From Bacillota bacterium (lineage in GTDB: Bacteria > Bacillota > Clostridia > Peptostreptococcales > Anaerovoracaceae), in the NCBI GenBank assembly GCA_029008005.1, contig JAQXIX010000014.1, positions 1 through 64,000 on the forward strand: a stretch of 64,000 nt of DNA, given 5' to 3'. This document shows positions 20,444-31,438 of this stretch, one piece after another. The translations under genes and the position numbers were made by a program. The notes beneath the pieces were generated by a model. It worked only from the letters and a program-made list of their open reading frames with translations. It searched no databases and was not told the origin of the DNA. Every line of letters starts with the position of its first letter. Position 1 is the stretch's first letter.

Positions 20444-23389
20444 TTACAAAGGTTTTTGCAGTACTCTGCGCAGCTCGCTTACGAATTCGGCCATATCGAC
20501 AGGTTTTGAAATGAACCCGTCCATTCCGCTTTCTGCCGCAATTTTTCTGTCTTCGTCAAAAGCATTTGCGGTCATGGCAATAATAGGCACAGATGCAATC
20601 CTGCTGTCTGCCAGTCTGCGTATTTCATTGGTTGCTTCATATCCGTCCATCAAAGGCATCTGTATGTCCATAAGCACCACATCATAGTGTCCCGGCTGAG
20701 ATGATGAAAGCACGTTCACAGCTTCTCTTCCGTCAGAGGCTGTTGAAACGATGAAGCCGTGTGCTTTAAGTATTTCGACTGCTATCTCTCTGTTAAGGTC
20801 ATTGTCTTCTGCCAGAAGAATTCGTTTTCCTTCAAAACCATTGCCCTCATCAATATTAAGAAGATCGCAATCCTTAACTTTACCTTCTTTTCCGATGGAC
20901 GAAAGCAGAGCCTCTCTGAGATCTGACATGAACATAGGCTTGGAGCAGAATGCCGTAACGCCTGCCTCTCTTGCTTCGTCTGCAATATCAGACCAGTCGT
21001 AGGCAGTCAATATTATAATAGGAGTATCGTCTCCAAGGCTTCTTATCTGTCTTGTAACCTCTATTCCGTTCATATCAGGAAGTCTCCAGTCAATTATGTA
21101 CGCATGATATATATCATCAAGCTCAATTGCCTGCTTCGCGCGGAGTACCGCCTCCTTGCCGTAAAGAGTCCAATCCGATCTCATTCCTACTTTAACCAGC
21201 ATCTTCGTTATGCTGTCGCATGTATTGTAATCATCATCGACAACAAGGGCTTTCAGTCCTTTGAGAGCTTCAATTTCCGTTTCTTCCTTTATTCCGTTAC
21301 TGTTGATGCGCATAGGAATACGGATTGTGAATTCGGTTCCCTTGTTTCGCTCTGTCTCTAAGGTTATTGTACCTCCCATCATGTCAATAATGTTTTTGGA
21401 TATTGCCATTCCCAGGCCTGTTCCCTGTATTCTGCTTACGGTAGACGTCTTTTCTCTTTCGAAAGGCTCAAATATCTTCTCGGCGAACTCAGGGCTCATG
21501 CCTATTCCTGTATCCTTTATCTTTATCTCATATGTTCCCATGCCCTCTGTACTGTTTTCAAGCTGTCTGATGCGGATAGACACTATGCCGCCTGCCGGAG
21601 TAAACTTAATGGCATTTGACATGAAATTGAGAAGAACCTGATTAAGTCGCGTCCTATCGCAGAATACATCCTCGTCTGTAACATCGATTACATCCATAAA
21701 GAGTTCCAGCTGTTTACCCTGAATCTGTCCGCTGATAATAGTCTTAATGTCATGGAGCATATCCGACAGATTCGTTTCTGTCTCTTCAATATCGATCTTG
21801 CCGGTTTCTATTCTGCTCATATCAAGAATGTCATTGATAAGAGAAAGAAGATGGCTTCCCGAGGACAATATCTTCGAAAAATAGTCTTTTACTTTTATCT
21901 TGTCTTCGATTCCGGCAATACCAAGTGTCGCGAAACCTATTATTGCATTCAGAGGTGTTCTTATGTCATGAGACATATTGGAGAGGAACGTGCTCTTTGC
22001 CTTGTTGGCTGACTCTGCCATGGAAAGGGCATCCTCAGCTGCGCCAACAGCTTTTTCCAGTTCATCCCTGATGTTTTTATCTGCCGTACGATCCGACATT
22101 ACAACTATGAGTTTATCTGACTCCATGACTTCACTGCAATATACGGAAACGTGGAACCACTTCTTGTGTCCTGTCTTCTGATGGATGTACTGCCTGTCCA
22201 ATTCTTCCTGCTGTCCCGGTTTGATTTTTCTTAAAATATCCGGAACCTTGACTTCGTCTTCATCGTATACTATTTTGTCTATCTCACGGATATTTCTCCT
22301 TGCTTCCTCTTCATTTATTCCGATAAGCTTCTCAATATTCGGGCTTACGTAATCAACACTGAAATCACCGGAATCTATCATCATGAACAAGTCGTCAGAG
22401 CTGATTGAAAGCTTGTTGAACAGCTCGTCCCTGTACATAATTTCGGCATCCTTGGCCTGCAGACGACTTCTGTTTTTCATGTTTATATACATGAATATAA
22501 CAGCACCTATTGCCAGCATTATGAGAAATACAATGACAAAAGTGATTGTCTGCAGCTTGCTTACACCGGCATTTACCGTCTTATAAGGAACAACACTTAC
22601 GAGAATCCAGTCTTCGATTCCAACGGGCTCGTAAATCATGTAGCACTCCGTTCCCTTGAGCTTTATAAGACGATTTCCTTTTTTCTCCGCCATAAAATCA
22701 TCGCTTATCTCAGTGATGGTTTCCGCACTCATATCTGAATTCTTTCCGAATGCCGAAATCAGATTATATATAGGCTCGTGTTCAATCCGAGATGTGTCGA
22801 TGACAATTCTTCCGTCGGAATGAATCACGAAGCTGCTGGCTTCCCCATTAAACGACCGAATCTTAAGCTTTTCGACAAGTGCCTCATTGCTGTATCCCAC
22901 ACCTATGGCTTCATACTCAAAGCCTTCAAAAGATGATTTCTTCGCAGGTGTTGCGAACACCATAAGCTGCTCTTTGCCCGAATTTGCGGAGCTCATTGCT
23001 ATATCTTTATTGTCGATGATCAGATCCGAAAGCTCGGTTCTGAAATCCATATAACCTTTTTCCCCATTAAGGGACATGTATTTCCCTTCACGCGATATGA
23101 AATAAAATTCAGAGAATCCCGTTTCTTTTTTAACCTCGCTAAGTACCTCCTTAACTGCCTTTTCATCTTCTCTTACTTTAAGATAATCCGCCCAGATATG
23201 CATATTGCTGTATGTAGTATCTACAAACTGCTCCAGCGCTATATCGGACTGGTGAAAAAGTTCGGTAAGGTGGATCACACTTTCCGTATATACTGTTTTC
23301 GAAATCATTTTGTAGTATGCCACTCCCGAGAGAATCACACATACTGCAAGCACTGCCGTTATTATGACAGTCAAAGCCCTTTTGTTCAT
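20444..23389 (-). CDS. Hybrid sensor histidine kinase: extracellular Cache-like domain, PAS, HisKA, HATPase, two REC domains
   Basis: [39 protein letters not shown]; two receiver regions with LVVDDD / ILLAEDN and [15 protein letters not shown]. Confidence 0.92.
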   Translation of the reverse strand: MNKRALTVIITAVLAVCVILSGVAYYKMISKTVYTESVIHLTELFHQSDIALEQFVDTTYSNMHIWADYLKVREDEKAVKEVLSEVKKETGFSEFYFISREGKYMSLNGEKGYMDFRTELSDLIIDNKDIAMSSANSGKEQLMVFATPAKKSSFEGFEYEAIGVGYSNEALVEKLKIRSFNGEASSFVIHSDGRIVIDTSRIEHEPIYNLISAFGKNSDMSAETITEISDDFMAEKKGNRLIKLKGTECYMIYEPVGIEDWILVSVVPYKTVNAGVSKLQTITFVIVFLIMLAIGAVIFMYINMKNRSRLQAKDAEIMYRDELFNKLSISSDDLFMMIDSGDFSVDYVSPNIEKLIGINEEEARRNIREIDKIVYDEDEVKVPDILRKIKPGQQEELDRQYIHQKTGHKKWFHVSVYCSEVMESDKLIVVMSDRTADKNIRDELEKAVGAAEDALSMAESANKAKSTFLSNMSHDIRTPLNAIIGFATLGIAGIEDKIKVKDYFSKILSSGSHLLSLINDILDMSRIETGKIDIEETETNLSDMLHDIKTIISGQIQGKQLELFMDVIDVTDEDVFCDRTRLNQVLLNFMSNAIKFTPAGGIVSIRIRQLENSTEGMGTYEIKIKDTGIGMSPEFAEKIFEPFEREKTSTVSRIQGTGLGMAISKNIIDMMGGTITLETERNKGTEFTIRIPMRINSNGIKEETEIEALKGLKALVVDDDYNTCDSITKMLVKVGMRSDWTLYGKEAVLRAKQAIELDDIYHAYIIDWRLPDMNGIEVTRQIRSLGDDTPIIILTAYDWSDIADEAREAGVTAFCSKPMFMSDLREALLSSIGKEGKVKDCDLLNIDEGNGFEGKRILLAEDNDLNREIAVEILKAHGFIVSTASDGREAVNVLSSSQPGHYDVVLMDIQMPLMDGYEATNEIRRLADSRIASVPIIAMTANAFDEDRKIAAESGMDGFISKPVDMAEFVSELRRVLQKPL

Positions 23390-23410
23390 CAGGGAAATTC
23401 TCCTTAATAG

Positions 23411-25255
23411 TTACAGGTTGAGAAATATGTAGTCTTCAGGTTCGGCAACCTTGCCGCCCTTTTTAATGTATTCAACCCAATGCTCAATAACTCTTCCTTC
23501 ATGCTTATTGAAATCAAAGCCTGTTTTCTCAATTAACGGATCCATGTACTCGGCAATATTGAGACATGTTACATTAAGCTTCTCGCTGTCATCAAGCTCT
23601 TTTCCGTCTTTGAGGACTTTGCTGAGAACAAAGCCTTTGTTACTCTGTTCGACTTCAATTGAAATTCCACTTACCGCAGGAAGCGAGCCCTTGTTAAACG
23701 GTGTGAAGCCTCCTTCAACTCCTTCGACTGAGTACTTAAGGTATTCCTTAAGCTGTGCGCCTGTCATTTTGCAGCTGAAAGCCTCAAGCGGATTAGGCAT
23801 AATCATGCCGCCGACCATCTTCTCATTGTAGTCGGCTTTTATTACTGTCTCAGTAAAGCTGCAGGCAGGTGCAACAATTACATCGCTTCCGTATAGTTCT
23901 TTAACAGCTCCTGCCATTGCCGATGATGACTCCCTTCCGCCCTCATCTTTGAAAATATTTGAATAGGTCTTGTCCTGACTCAGTAAAGCCTCTGTTTCAG
24001 GTTCCGATTTGTCCTCAAGCTGTCTGTTAAATTCTCTGTAAGCACCGTCAGCGTCAAGCTCACCCTTAATCATTTTCTGAACAACATCCAGTGAACCTGA
24101 GAAAAAGTCATTTGATGCTATTCTGATGAACATTCTGTTCTGCTCAATAAGCGGCTTGAGATTATCAAGGGATGGGGACATCTTAAGATTTACATTTCTG
24201 CTGTATGTGACTACATCCTCTCCTCCGGCCAGCGTATTCTGGGCGCCGTCCGATATCATAGTATCCAGCACTTTCAATACAGCTGCTTTCTTTGATTCGC
24301 TCTCTCCGGCATCCTTGTTTACCGCAACCTGGAACGCAGGATATGTCAGCAGCCACTGTTCGTCGTCACTGCAGAAATAAGGAAGGAAAACCGCTTCGAT
24401 GCCTTCTTCGTTCAGCTCCACTACTTTTGATCCGGCGGAACGCATAATTGCTATTTTGCCGGCCTTGAAGTCATTCATGACCATGTCATAATCCAGTCCT
24501 GTATCTTCCGGCTTGAGATTCACATCGTCGATAAACTGTTCCATTTTAGCAAAGGCACCCGGCCAGATTTTATCATCCAGACCTGTCACCTGCATATTGT
24601 CCGGATCCTCATATGCACTTCTCCATTTACGTCCCTCAAGCGAGTTGATTTCCGATATTGATAAGCCCTGGAGAACCTCCATGCAGGTGTAGTCATATGC
24701 AAAATCCGCTACAAAGCCTCTGATTCCGTGTTTTTCAAATTCACTGCATGCCGAAACGAAGCTGTCATAGTCTGTAGGAAGAGGAATTCCGTACTCATCA
24801 AAAAGCTTTTTATTGGCAACTAGACCGTCAGCCTCTCCGCACAGCGGAATCCAGTTTACAGTTCCGTCTGTGTTTGTGAAGTTCTCGATGTATGTGTCGT
24901 ATACAGCACCTGCACCTTCAGTTGATGAGAGTTCCATAAGCTGGTCGCTGAGAGGAGCAGCATCGATAAGCGCGAATCTTCTGCACGTAATAATATCCGG
25001 AAGCTCACCGTTTTCCTTCAGAAATTTGTAGTAGTTAAGATCGTTGTTGCCTACAATGAACTGCACGTCCACATCGGGAAGCTGTTCCTGAATATACGGT
25101 GCATAGCTGTTATACAGAACAGAACTCCACATATATACAGTGACTGTCTCCTTGTCACCTTCCGATGACTGATCCGAACATCCTGTCGCAAGTGACATAA
25201 CCATCATAATAGCAGTTATTACAACTGCAATTCTTCTCAAACTGTTCTTTTTCAC
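23411..25255 (-). CDS. Lipoprotein: extracellular solute-binding domain fused to a 5'-nucleotidase C-terminal-like domain
   Basis: Lipobox LATGC; SBP-type TVYMWSSVLYNSYAPYIQEQ; C-terminal NPLEAFSCKMTGAQLKEYLKYSVEG...PAVSGISIEV resembles 5'-nucleotidase C domain. Confidence 0.72.
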   Translation of the reverse strand: MKKNSLRRIAVVITAIMMVMSLATGCSDQSSEGDKETVTVYMWSSVLYNSYAPYIQEQLPDVDVQFIVGNNDLNYYKFLKENGELPDIITCRRFALIDAAPLSDQLMELSSTEGAGAVYDTYIENFTNTDGTVNWIPLCGEADGLVANKKLFDEYGIPLPTDYDSFVSACSEFEKHGIRGFVADFAYDYTCMEVLQGLSISEINSLEGRKWRSAYEDPDNMQVTGLDDKIWPGAFAKMEQFIDDVNLKPEDTGLDYDMVMNDFKAGKIAIMRSAGSKVVELNEEGIEAVFLPYFCSDDEQWLLTYPAFQVAVNKDAGESESKKAAVLKVLDTMISDGAQNTLAGGEDVVTYSRNVNLKMSPSLDNLKPLIEQNRMFIRIASNDFFSGSLDVVQKMIKGELDADGAYREFNRQLEDKSEPETEALLSQDKTYSNIFKDEGGRESSSAMAGAVKELYGSDVIVAPACSFTETVIKADYNEKMVGGMIMPNPLEAFSCKMTGAQLKEYLKYSVEGVEGGFTPFNKGSLPAVSGISIEVEQSNKGFVLSKVLKDGKELDDSEKLNVTCLNIAEYMDPLIEKTGFDFNKHEGRVIEHWVEYIKKGGKVAEPEDYIFLNL

Positions 25256-25863
25256 TTTTTCCCTTCCTGTTTGTTTTCTTTTATTTTATCTATTACTTTC
25301 CTCAGCGCCTCTTCCTGTTCTGCCTTTTCTATTTCCCTCGCAGCGGCAATCGCGCTTCTGATATTGAGAACCAGGATGATTCCTATCGGAATAAGTATAA
25401 GCGGAATGAAAATCAGCGGATTCGCCGAAAGCCTCATTATTATCCCGGCTCCCGGAGAAACAAACACTACCTTTCCGATAACATCTTTGTCGAGAGCAGT
25501 GTATTCATCCTCAAAACCGTTAGCGTCACCTTTAGTTCTGAACTCATACCGGCCGTTGATGCTGATTATTTCCGATGTCCTGTGAGTCACGATAATGTCC
25601 TTTATTGATGGATCCTGAGAGTAAAAGGCTATGACATCACCCTTCCTGACTTCCTCAGGCTCTGCTTCCTTCACCAGCACGAGAGAGTTAACGGGAATCT
25701 CCGGCTCCATACTTCCGGAAACTACACACATTAATGAATACCCTCCGATTTTCGGAACATCCCCCGACTTAGTGAAAACTACCGAAATCATTATTACTGC
25801 AGCAAGTATTATTACGGCAACAGACACAACATCGATGACTATTGTAACTGCTTTTCTAATCAT
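25252..25863 (-). CDS. Signal peptidase I, ER/SipW-type (Ser/His)
   Basis: VVSGSMEPEIPVNSLVLV ... VRKGDVIAFYS ... IIVTHR ... TKGDAN; His rather than Lys. Confidence 0.85.
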   Translation of the reverse strand: MIRKAVTIVIDVVSVAVIILAAVIMISVVFTKSGDVPKIGGYSLMCVVSGSMEPEIPVNSLVLVKEAEPEEVRKGDVIAFYSQDPSIKDIIVTHRTSEIISINGRYEFRTKGDANGFEDEYTALDKDVIGKVVFVSPGAGIIMRLSANPLIFIPLILIPIGIILVLNIRSAIAAAREIEKAEQEEALRKVIDKIKENKQEGKK

Positions 25864-27565
25864 CTTTACTCTCTCTGCTCCTGAGCTTATTAAGGATATA
25901 TCTGCTCAGGCTGTTACCTTCTGCTCTGGCAACTGCCTTATCCCTTGTTTTTTCTGCGTCTTCAGCACGTTTCTCGGCCTTTTCAAGAGCCTTTTCCGCC
26001 TTTTTCACCGACTCCTGTGCCTCCTTTAACGCATTTCGCATTTCTTCAAGTTCCTTTTCTCTGCTCTTTACTTCTTCTGCCGCAAAAGCTCTGAACCTGC
26101 TGTATTCTTCAGCTACGCCGGCTTTTTCATTCGATATCTCCTCAAACCGGGCATCAGCTTCCGCCAGCTTCTTGTCAGCATCCCTCACTGTATTTCTCAG
26201 CTGTTCCTCCAGGGCTCTGCTGTTTGCCTTCTCCAGTTCTGTTTCCCGGGATATTTCCTTTATCTTATCTTCCAGTCTGCTTCTTATATGTACTGCGGCT
26301 TCTTCCTCGCTCTTCATTTCGAGAAGCAGCTCATCGACCTTCTGTTCTGCTTCCTCTTTAATTGCAATCATGCTGTTTAACTGTGAAACAGTTTCTTCCA
26401 GCTGCAGTTCTGCAATGTGTTTTTCTGCCTCAGCTTCTCTTACAGTATTCTCGGCAGCCTGTCTCCGTGCCGATTCCTCCTCAAGCTTCGCTTCAGCATC
26501 GAGCTGTGCCTGTGTCACTTCCTCTACGAAAATACGACGCACCTCAACATCCGGCAGATTGCAGTCGTCTACAAATTCCTCGCGGATCTCTTTAATGAAT
26601 TTCGGATCCACTTTCTGATGCTTCTCAACAGCATGAGAATCAATATCTCTGATATCATGCTCCGTTAATGTTTTGAATACCGTGTAATTCGTAATCAGAT
26701 TTGTATACATCTGAATCAGATATTCTTCATCGAATTCCACTGCCGTATCCTGAACATCAATCTTATATCCCACACTATCATATCTTTCAAGAAACTGCCA
26801 TAGTGCATAGCACTTTCTGTAGTGAGGGTCCTTCATCATAAGGTTTGTGCGCTGAATCGGACTTCTCACCTTGGCGCAGCCGTCCATTATACTGCAGAAA
26901 GAACTTTGCTGCAGTGATGTGACAATACGCTTTATGCGGTCGATTCGCATGAACACATCCATATTGTCCTCGTCATTTTCGGCCAGGCTCTGCTTGTTTT
27001 TAACGTTCATCTCCAGCTTGTACTCAATATCCTCATAAGCATCACTTATCTTGCTCTCCATCTTGAAGGTGCTTATTTTCTCATCGCCGGTCGCCCAGAA
27101 TATCACGTCTGTTCTCTTGTAAACAAAGGCAATAAGCCTTTGAATCAGATGGTAAATAAATCTGTTTTCATAAAGATCGTAGGTTTCCTCGGTAGTGACA
27201 TTGAGAATCTTTGACGGGTGTATATCCCCATCATCGGAAGCCGATATAAATTCAGTATGCCGGCTTAAATGCTTGACGCTGTCTGCGCTTATTTTTTTCG
27301 CCAGAGCTACCGGTACGAGTTCTTCTGATGAAGTCACAAATCTTCGCGGTTTATCGATAATTTCATTAATCGATTCGAGAGTATCTTCAATAATGTCAAT
27401 CCACTCTTCATCAACAACCTTGTGGAGAACGCGGTTTGTCTGCTGCAGCCTGTTATCTCCGGCCTGCACCATCTCGAAAAGATATTGGAAATACCTGTCC
27501 TCCTCCAGAGACATACTGACATTATCAATATATTTCAAATATAGCTCGTTAATGGAAGCTGTCAT
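25856..27565 (-). CDS. DUF2357-like protein with long C-terminal coiled coil (McrB-partner type)
   Basis: SADSVKHLSRHTEFISA...YDLYENRFIYHLIQRLIAFV region resembles DUF2357-type proteins found beside McrB-like ATPases; C-terminal third is heptad-rich. Confidence 0.6.
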   Translation of the reverse strand: MTASINELYLKYIDNVSMSLEEDRYFQYLFEMVQAGDNRLQQTNRVLHKVVDEEWIDIIEDTLESINEIIDKPRRFVTSSEELVPVALAKKISADSVKHLSRHTEFISASDDGDIHPSKILNVTTEETYDLYENRFIYHLIQRLIAFVYKRTDVIFWATGDEKISTFKMESKISDAYEDIEYKLEMNVKNKQSLAENDEDNMDVFMRIDRIKRIVTSLQQSSFCSIMDGCAKVRSPIQRTNLMMKDPHYRKCYALWQFLERYDSVGYKIDVQDTAVEFDEEYLIQMYTNLITNYTVFKTLTEHDIRDIDSHAVEKHQKVDPKFIKEIREEFVDDCNLPDVEVRRIFVEEVTQAQLDAEAKLEEESARRQAAENTVREAEAEKHIAELQLEETVSQLNSMIAIKEEAEQKVDELLLEMKSEEEAAVHIRSRLEDKIKEISRETELEKANSRALEEQLRNTVRDADKKLAEADARFEEISNEKAGVAEEYSRFRAFAAEEVKSREKELEEMRNALKEAQESVKKAEKALEKAEKRAEDAEKTRDKAVARAEGNSLSRYILNKLRSRESKDD

Positions 27566-27606
27566 TTTAATTCCTCCGTATTCTGCCGAATTTCACAGAA
27601 AACACA

Positions 27607-29154
27607 TTAATAAAAGTTCTGAATCTTATACAGGTAGTTAATGCTGTCTTCCATTTCACCTTCACCGAATATCTTTTCTATGTATTCAATAAGCTCTTTA
27701 ATTTCATCTCTTACGAACTGCACGTTCATACTTTCGAATTTCTTAAGAACTTTTCTGGCGATGATGTAATCCAGGCCTCCCAGCTCTGTTCCGCCGCAAG
27801 CGACGTAAACAGGAACGAAATCATACATCTGCTTCAGGATTCTGTGTCCGAATGCCAACTGAAAACGTGTCTGCAGATACTGATCCAGTTTGCTCATGAG
27901 CAGAATAACTTCATCGCTCATCGGATGTTCTTCCTTAGCCTGCTCAAAGAGTTTCTCAAGGTGTTCCGCAGTAATGTGCAAAGGCTCCTGCGGATCACAT
28001 TCAAAGGCTTCTGCCCTTTCGTTTATTTCAATAGGTATCGCTCTGTCGTAAACCTTGTCTGTTATTGTGAAAGTCGAATCGTCATTGTTGGCTGTTCCGA
28101 CAAACCAGATGTTTTCCGGTATTCTGATTTTACCGTTTTCCAGAAGAACAGGGTCTCCCTGCCATGCTGTCGGCACAAGATCCAGCTTCCATTCCTCATG
28201 ACTTGGCATTTCAAGAATTGACAGCATCTCGGCGAAGTAATACTCAATACGCGCCAGGTTCATTTCATCCAGCACTATGTAATTAGGTTCAGGCAGGTAA
28301 TTGGCTTCATATAAGGCCCTGAGAAATTCCGTTTCATTGAATTTCTTAGAAAACTCATTGAAGTATCCTATTATCTCGGTACGGTCTCTGAATACCGGCT
28401 GCACGGCAACCATTGTAGCAGGATTACTGAGATATCTGCTGAAGGAGTGCGGCAGACTTGTTTTACCTGTACCGGAGATACCCTCCAGAATAAGAAGCTT
28501 GCTTGCTGCCAGTCCTGCTATAAATCTCCTTACAACCTCAGGTGTGTAATAAAGCTTGAGGGTTCCGGCCGCATATGATCTGTACCCGTCGGCAAACTGC
28601 TGAAGTGTAACAGTATCATCGTATTCCGGATAAGTGAAATTCCTGTATTTAAAGTCAACCTCGCTGAGCTTAGGGAATCTGACCGCTCCGGATCCGTCAC
28701 TTGCGGCCGCTGAAGTCTGAACAGCACCTCCGTCCGGTCTGATGTTTCCGATAACGGCATTTCCGCCTGCATATCCTGTTCCGCCCATACTGCTGACCTT
28801 CATGTTCAGGATTTTGCTTTTTTCGTCCATCAGATCAAGAACCTGTTTATTCAGCTTGCCTATTTCCTTGTACAGTACATCGTTCTCCACTGTATCATTT
28901 TTAAGGTCACGCCTTAGCTTGATTTTCTTGACTGCCAGATAGATGATGAGTACCGGTATAGCTATCAGCACAAGCATAAGAAGTATTGACAATGCCTTTG
29001 CGAATATGCCCAGAGTCGGGAAATACGTAGTAAACACGAGTATGTAGTCAACCCATCCCGTAAAGAGCAGTTTAATCAGGGCTGCGAAAACAGCAGCTAT
29101 GTTATATACAATCGATGATATTTCTTCGAATGCAAATTTCAAAAATTCACTCAT
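27607..29154 (-). CDS. Membrane-anchored McrB-like AAA+ ATPase
   Basis: N-terminal TMs; Walker A LEGISGTGKTSLP, Walker B NYIVLDEMNLARIEYYFAEMLSILE, sensor WFVGTANNDDSTFTITDKVYDRA. Confidence 0.82.
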   Translation of the reverse strand: MSEFLKFAFEEISSIVYNIAAVFAALIKLLFTGWVDYILVFTTYFPTLGIFAKALSILLMLVLIAIPVLIIYLAVKKIKLRRDLKNDTVENDVLYKEIGKLNKQVLDLMDEKSKILNMKVSSMGGTGYAGGNAVIGNIRPDGGAVQTSAAASDGSGAVRFPKLSEVDFKYRNFTYPEYDDTVTLQQFADGYRSYAAGTLKLYYTPEVVRRFIAGLAASKLLILEGISGTGKTSLPHSFSRYLSNPATMVAVQPVFRDRTEIIGYFNEFSKKFNETEFLRALYEANYLPEPNYIVLDEMNLARIEYYFAEMLSILEMPSHEEWKLDLVPTAWQGDPVLLENGKIRIPENIWFVGTANNDDSTFTITDKVYDRAIPIEINERAEAFECDPQEPLHITAEHLEKLFEQAKEEHPMSDEVILLMSKLDQYLQTRFQLAFGHRILKQMYDFVPVYVACGGTELGGLDYIIARKVLKKFESMNVQFVRDEIKELIEYIEKIFGEGEMEDSINYLYKIQNFY

Positions 29155-29810
29155 TATCTGTTATCCTCTTCCTTTGCTTTCTCTGCTTTTGCAGCAGCCA
29201 GAGCACGCTCCGCTTCAATCAGTTTTTTCGTCTGTTCTTCAATTGCCTCAAGGGTTGATGCTTTCTTTAATTCAATAACTACTGAAATAAGGTGATACAG
29301 CTGATATGCCAGAAGAAGAAGCATCGGCAAGGCTATTACAAGCATAAATCCCAGGTTGCTCGACAGGAAAGTCATGAATTTGCCAAAACCCGGCAGGGTG
29401 GCCACCTGTCTGCCGACAATATCGCCGTCTGTAATAATGTGGTCGTCTGCGGCAATATTGTTGTCACCCTTCGTAACGTAACTTCTGTATCCGTTGCCCT
29501 CGTCATTTATCTCAGCAATTCTGTGTGTGTTCAGAGCAAGCTCATTATTTATAACAGTATGGAATGTGATTACATCACCTTCACGGAGCTCTGCCGTGTC
29601 ACACTTTTTAATAATAATCATGTCACCCCGGCCAAATGCGGGAACCATGGAATCCGATTCAACAACCATCGGTGTGAACCCTCCTACGCTTGCTACATCT
29701 TTCCCGTCTTTGTTTACAAGAACCGTTATTGAAAACAATACCGCAACAATGATTACAATCCACAATAATATACTGACCGCTATTGTGCCTGCTTTTTTCG
29801 ATGCATTCAT
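29154..29810 (-). CDS. Signal peptidase I, ER/SipW-type (Ser/His)
   Basis: MVVESDSMVPAFGRGDMIII ... REGDVITFHT ... LNTHRI ... TKGDNN; second C-terminal TM. Confidence 0.85.
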   Translation of the reverse strand: MNASKKAGTIAVSILLWIVIIVAVLFSITVLVNKDGKDVASVGGFTPMVVESDSMVPAFGRGDMIIIKKCDTAELREGDVITFHTVINNELALNTHRIAEINDEGNGYRSYVTKGDNNIAADDHIITDGDIVGRQVATLPGFGKFMTFLSSNLGFMLVIALPMLLLLAYQLYHLISVVIELKKASTLEAIEEQTKKLIEAERALAAAKAEKAKEEDNR

Positions 29811-29831
29811 ACGCTGTGAAACCTCTTTCTT

Positions 29832-30557
29832 TTATTCCTCAATAACTTTACCGTTTTCATCTGTTCCTACGAACCTCATGCTTATGGAGTAGTCGGAACC
29901 CTGTATGTCACTCGTGCAGTTTTCATCCGTTCCTTCGAGCCAGATTCGGACGATAACTTCTTTATCCTTCTCCTGTTCAAGAGAAAACAGCTTCATTTCC
30001 GCAGTTTTACCGGGGTCGTATATATAAGTTCTTCCGTCTGCGGTAAATGATATTCTCATGGCACCGGCCAGCTTCGGATTCTTCGATGTTATCTTCGTTC
30101 CCTGCTTACCGTTCCTTCCGTCTTTGCCGGTCAGATGCACATCCATGTCCGACATTGCCATAAAGTGCAGTCTGAACTCAAGATATGCACCGCTTCGGAC
30201 GCTTACTGCACTTCCGTCTTCAAATCTGAAGTTCTGTCCGTTTCCGGTTGTAACCGGCTCCAGCGGTACTGTCTTCATGTTGAATCCGTGTTCTGCCTGT
30301 ATCCTGCCGGCTATCTGCTGAAATTGAAGAGTTTCTGTATATTCCTCGAATTCATCATGGCTGTCTAAATCAAACCTCAGTGAGGTTCCTGCTGTCACAT
30401 CCATATTCATGGAATCGACTCTTCCCCTGTCTGCTATTGTGAACCATGCCACCGTTGCCGCAGTCATTGCGACAAATGCCAGCAGAAGAAGCATCAGCGA
30501 AATATACAGCCTCTGCCTTCGCTTGTGTTTTTCTCTGATTTCTTTATATCTGTTCAA
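29832..30557 (-). CDS. Membrane-tethered secreted protein (SipW-cognate-like TM, WLEG motif)
   Basis: TM ending ATVAWF; C-terminal VIVRIWLEGTDENCTSDIQ...SMRFVG. Confidence 0.7.
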   Translation of the reverse strand: MNRYKEIREKHKRRQRLYISLMLLLLAFVAMTAATVAWFTIADRGRVDSMNMDVTAGTSLRFDLDSHDEFEEYTETLQFQQIAGRIQAEHGFNMKTVPLEPVTTGNGQNFRFEDGSAVSVRSGAYLEFRLHFMAMSDMDVHLTGKDGRNGKQGTKITSKNPKLAGAMRISFTADGRTYIYDPGKTAEMKLFSLEQEKDKEVIVRIWLEGTDENCTSDIQGSDYSISMRFVGTDENGKVIEE

Positions 30558-30568
30558 TCAAGTCACCT

Positions 30569-31438
30569 TTATTCCCTAACTGTCCCGAAAAAAGCCAGAT
30601 GCATTGACGATGCATCGAAGGCGGCTGCGTCCGAACAGTCCGGATCGCATCCTTCAAGATAAAAGTACACGTCTGCCTGATAAATCTTATTCATTTCCAT
30701 TGTCATAAGCGGCTTCTCAGGCAGCGTATATCCTCCTCCCGATTCCGAAACCGCCCTGCTGTCTGCCGGCAGTGCCGGATCATCTGCAGCTTTGATTGTT
30801 CCCGAAGAACCGTCAAGCACCTTCCCGCTGCCCAGTATCTGCCCGTTGATTTTCGTGTTATACACCTGTTCACCGGCAGGATTGTTTTTATCGCTAAGGT
30901 AAAATATCGTTCCCGATTCTTTACCGTCCCCGGAAATAATCAGCCCGAGTCTCGATGCATTGAGAATATTTTGCTCTGCCTTTACCAGATTTCCGCCTGA
31001 ATCTCCCGTTCTGTCGAGATAGAGGTCCATGCGCAGATTACCGCTGTCTCCTCCGGTCTTTGCTCTCATGTATATTCTTCCATGATAAATGCTGTCTTCA
31101 TTTCTTACGACACTGAAGTTACCGGCAATACCGCCGTCGGTGTGTCTGTTTGTAACAAAGGTCTTGAGATCCGCTGTGGAAACGGGCATAAGTTCCGTCT
31201 TATCGGCACTGTTTACCTGTGTTATCGCCACAGCTTCTTCCGGTGAAAAACTGCTTCCTCCCCGGGAGCTTAACTCAAGTATTACACTTTCATTTCCGGA
31301 TTTCGCCGTTGCTTTCCCCGTATCCACGTTCCTGTTGTGCTGAAACCAGGCGAAGGTTGCCAGTACAAGGGCGAATAATGCCACTGTTATGCTTATGACC
31401 GCAAACCAGCTAATCTTTAATCTGTCTGCTTTATTCAT
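30569..31438 (-). CDS. Membrane-tethered secreted protein (SipW-cognate-like TM, YLEG motif)
   Basis: TM ending ATFAWF; C-terminal ADVYFYLEGCDPDCSDAAAF...LAFFG. Confidence 0.7.
   Translation of the reverse strand: MNKADRLKISWFAVISITVALFALVLATFAWFQHNRNVDTGKATAKSGNESVILELSSRGGSSFSPEEAVAITQVNSADKTELMPVSTADLKTFVTNRHTDGGIAGNFSVVRNEDSIYHGRIYMRAKTGGDSGNLRMDLYLDRTGDSGGNLVKAEQNILNASRLGLIISGDGKESGTIFYLSDKNNPAGEQVYNTKINGQILGSGKVLDGSSGTIKAADDPALPADSRAVSESGGGYTLPEKPLMTMEMNKIYQADVYFYLEGCDPDCSDAAAFDASSMHLAFFGTVRE

Noticed and set aside
25856-29154. Classical McrBC restriction system
   Set aside because: Partner shows no visible nuclease motif, the ATPase is membrane-anchored, and the neighbours are secretion and surface genes rather than defence genes
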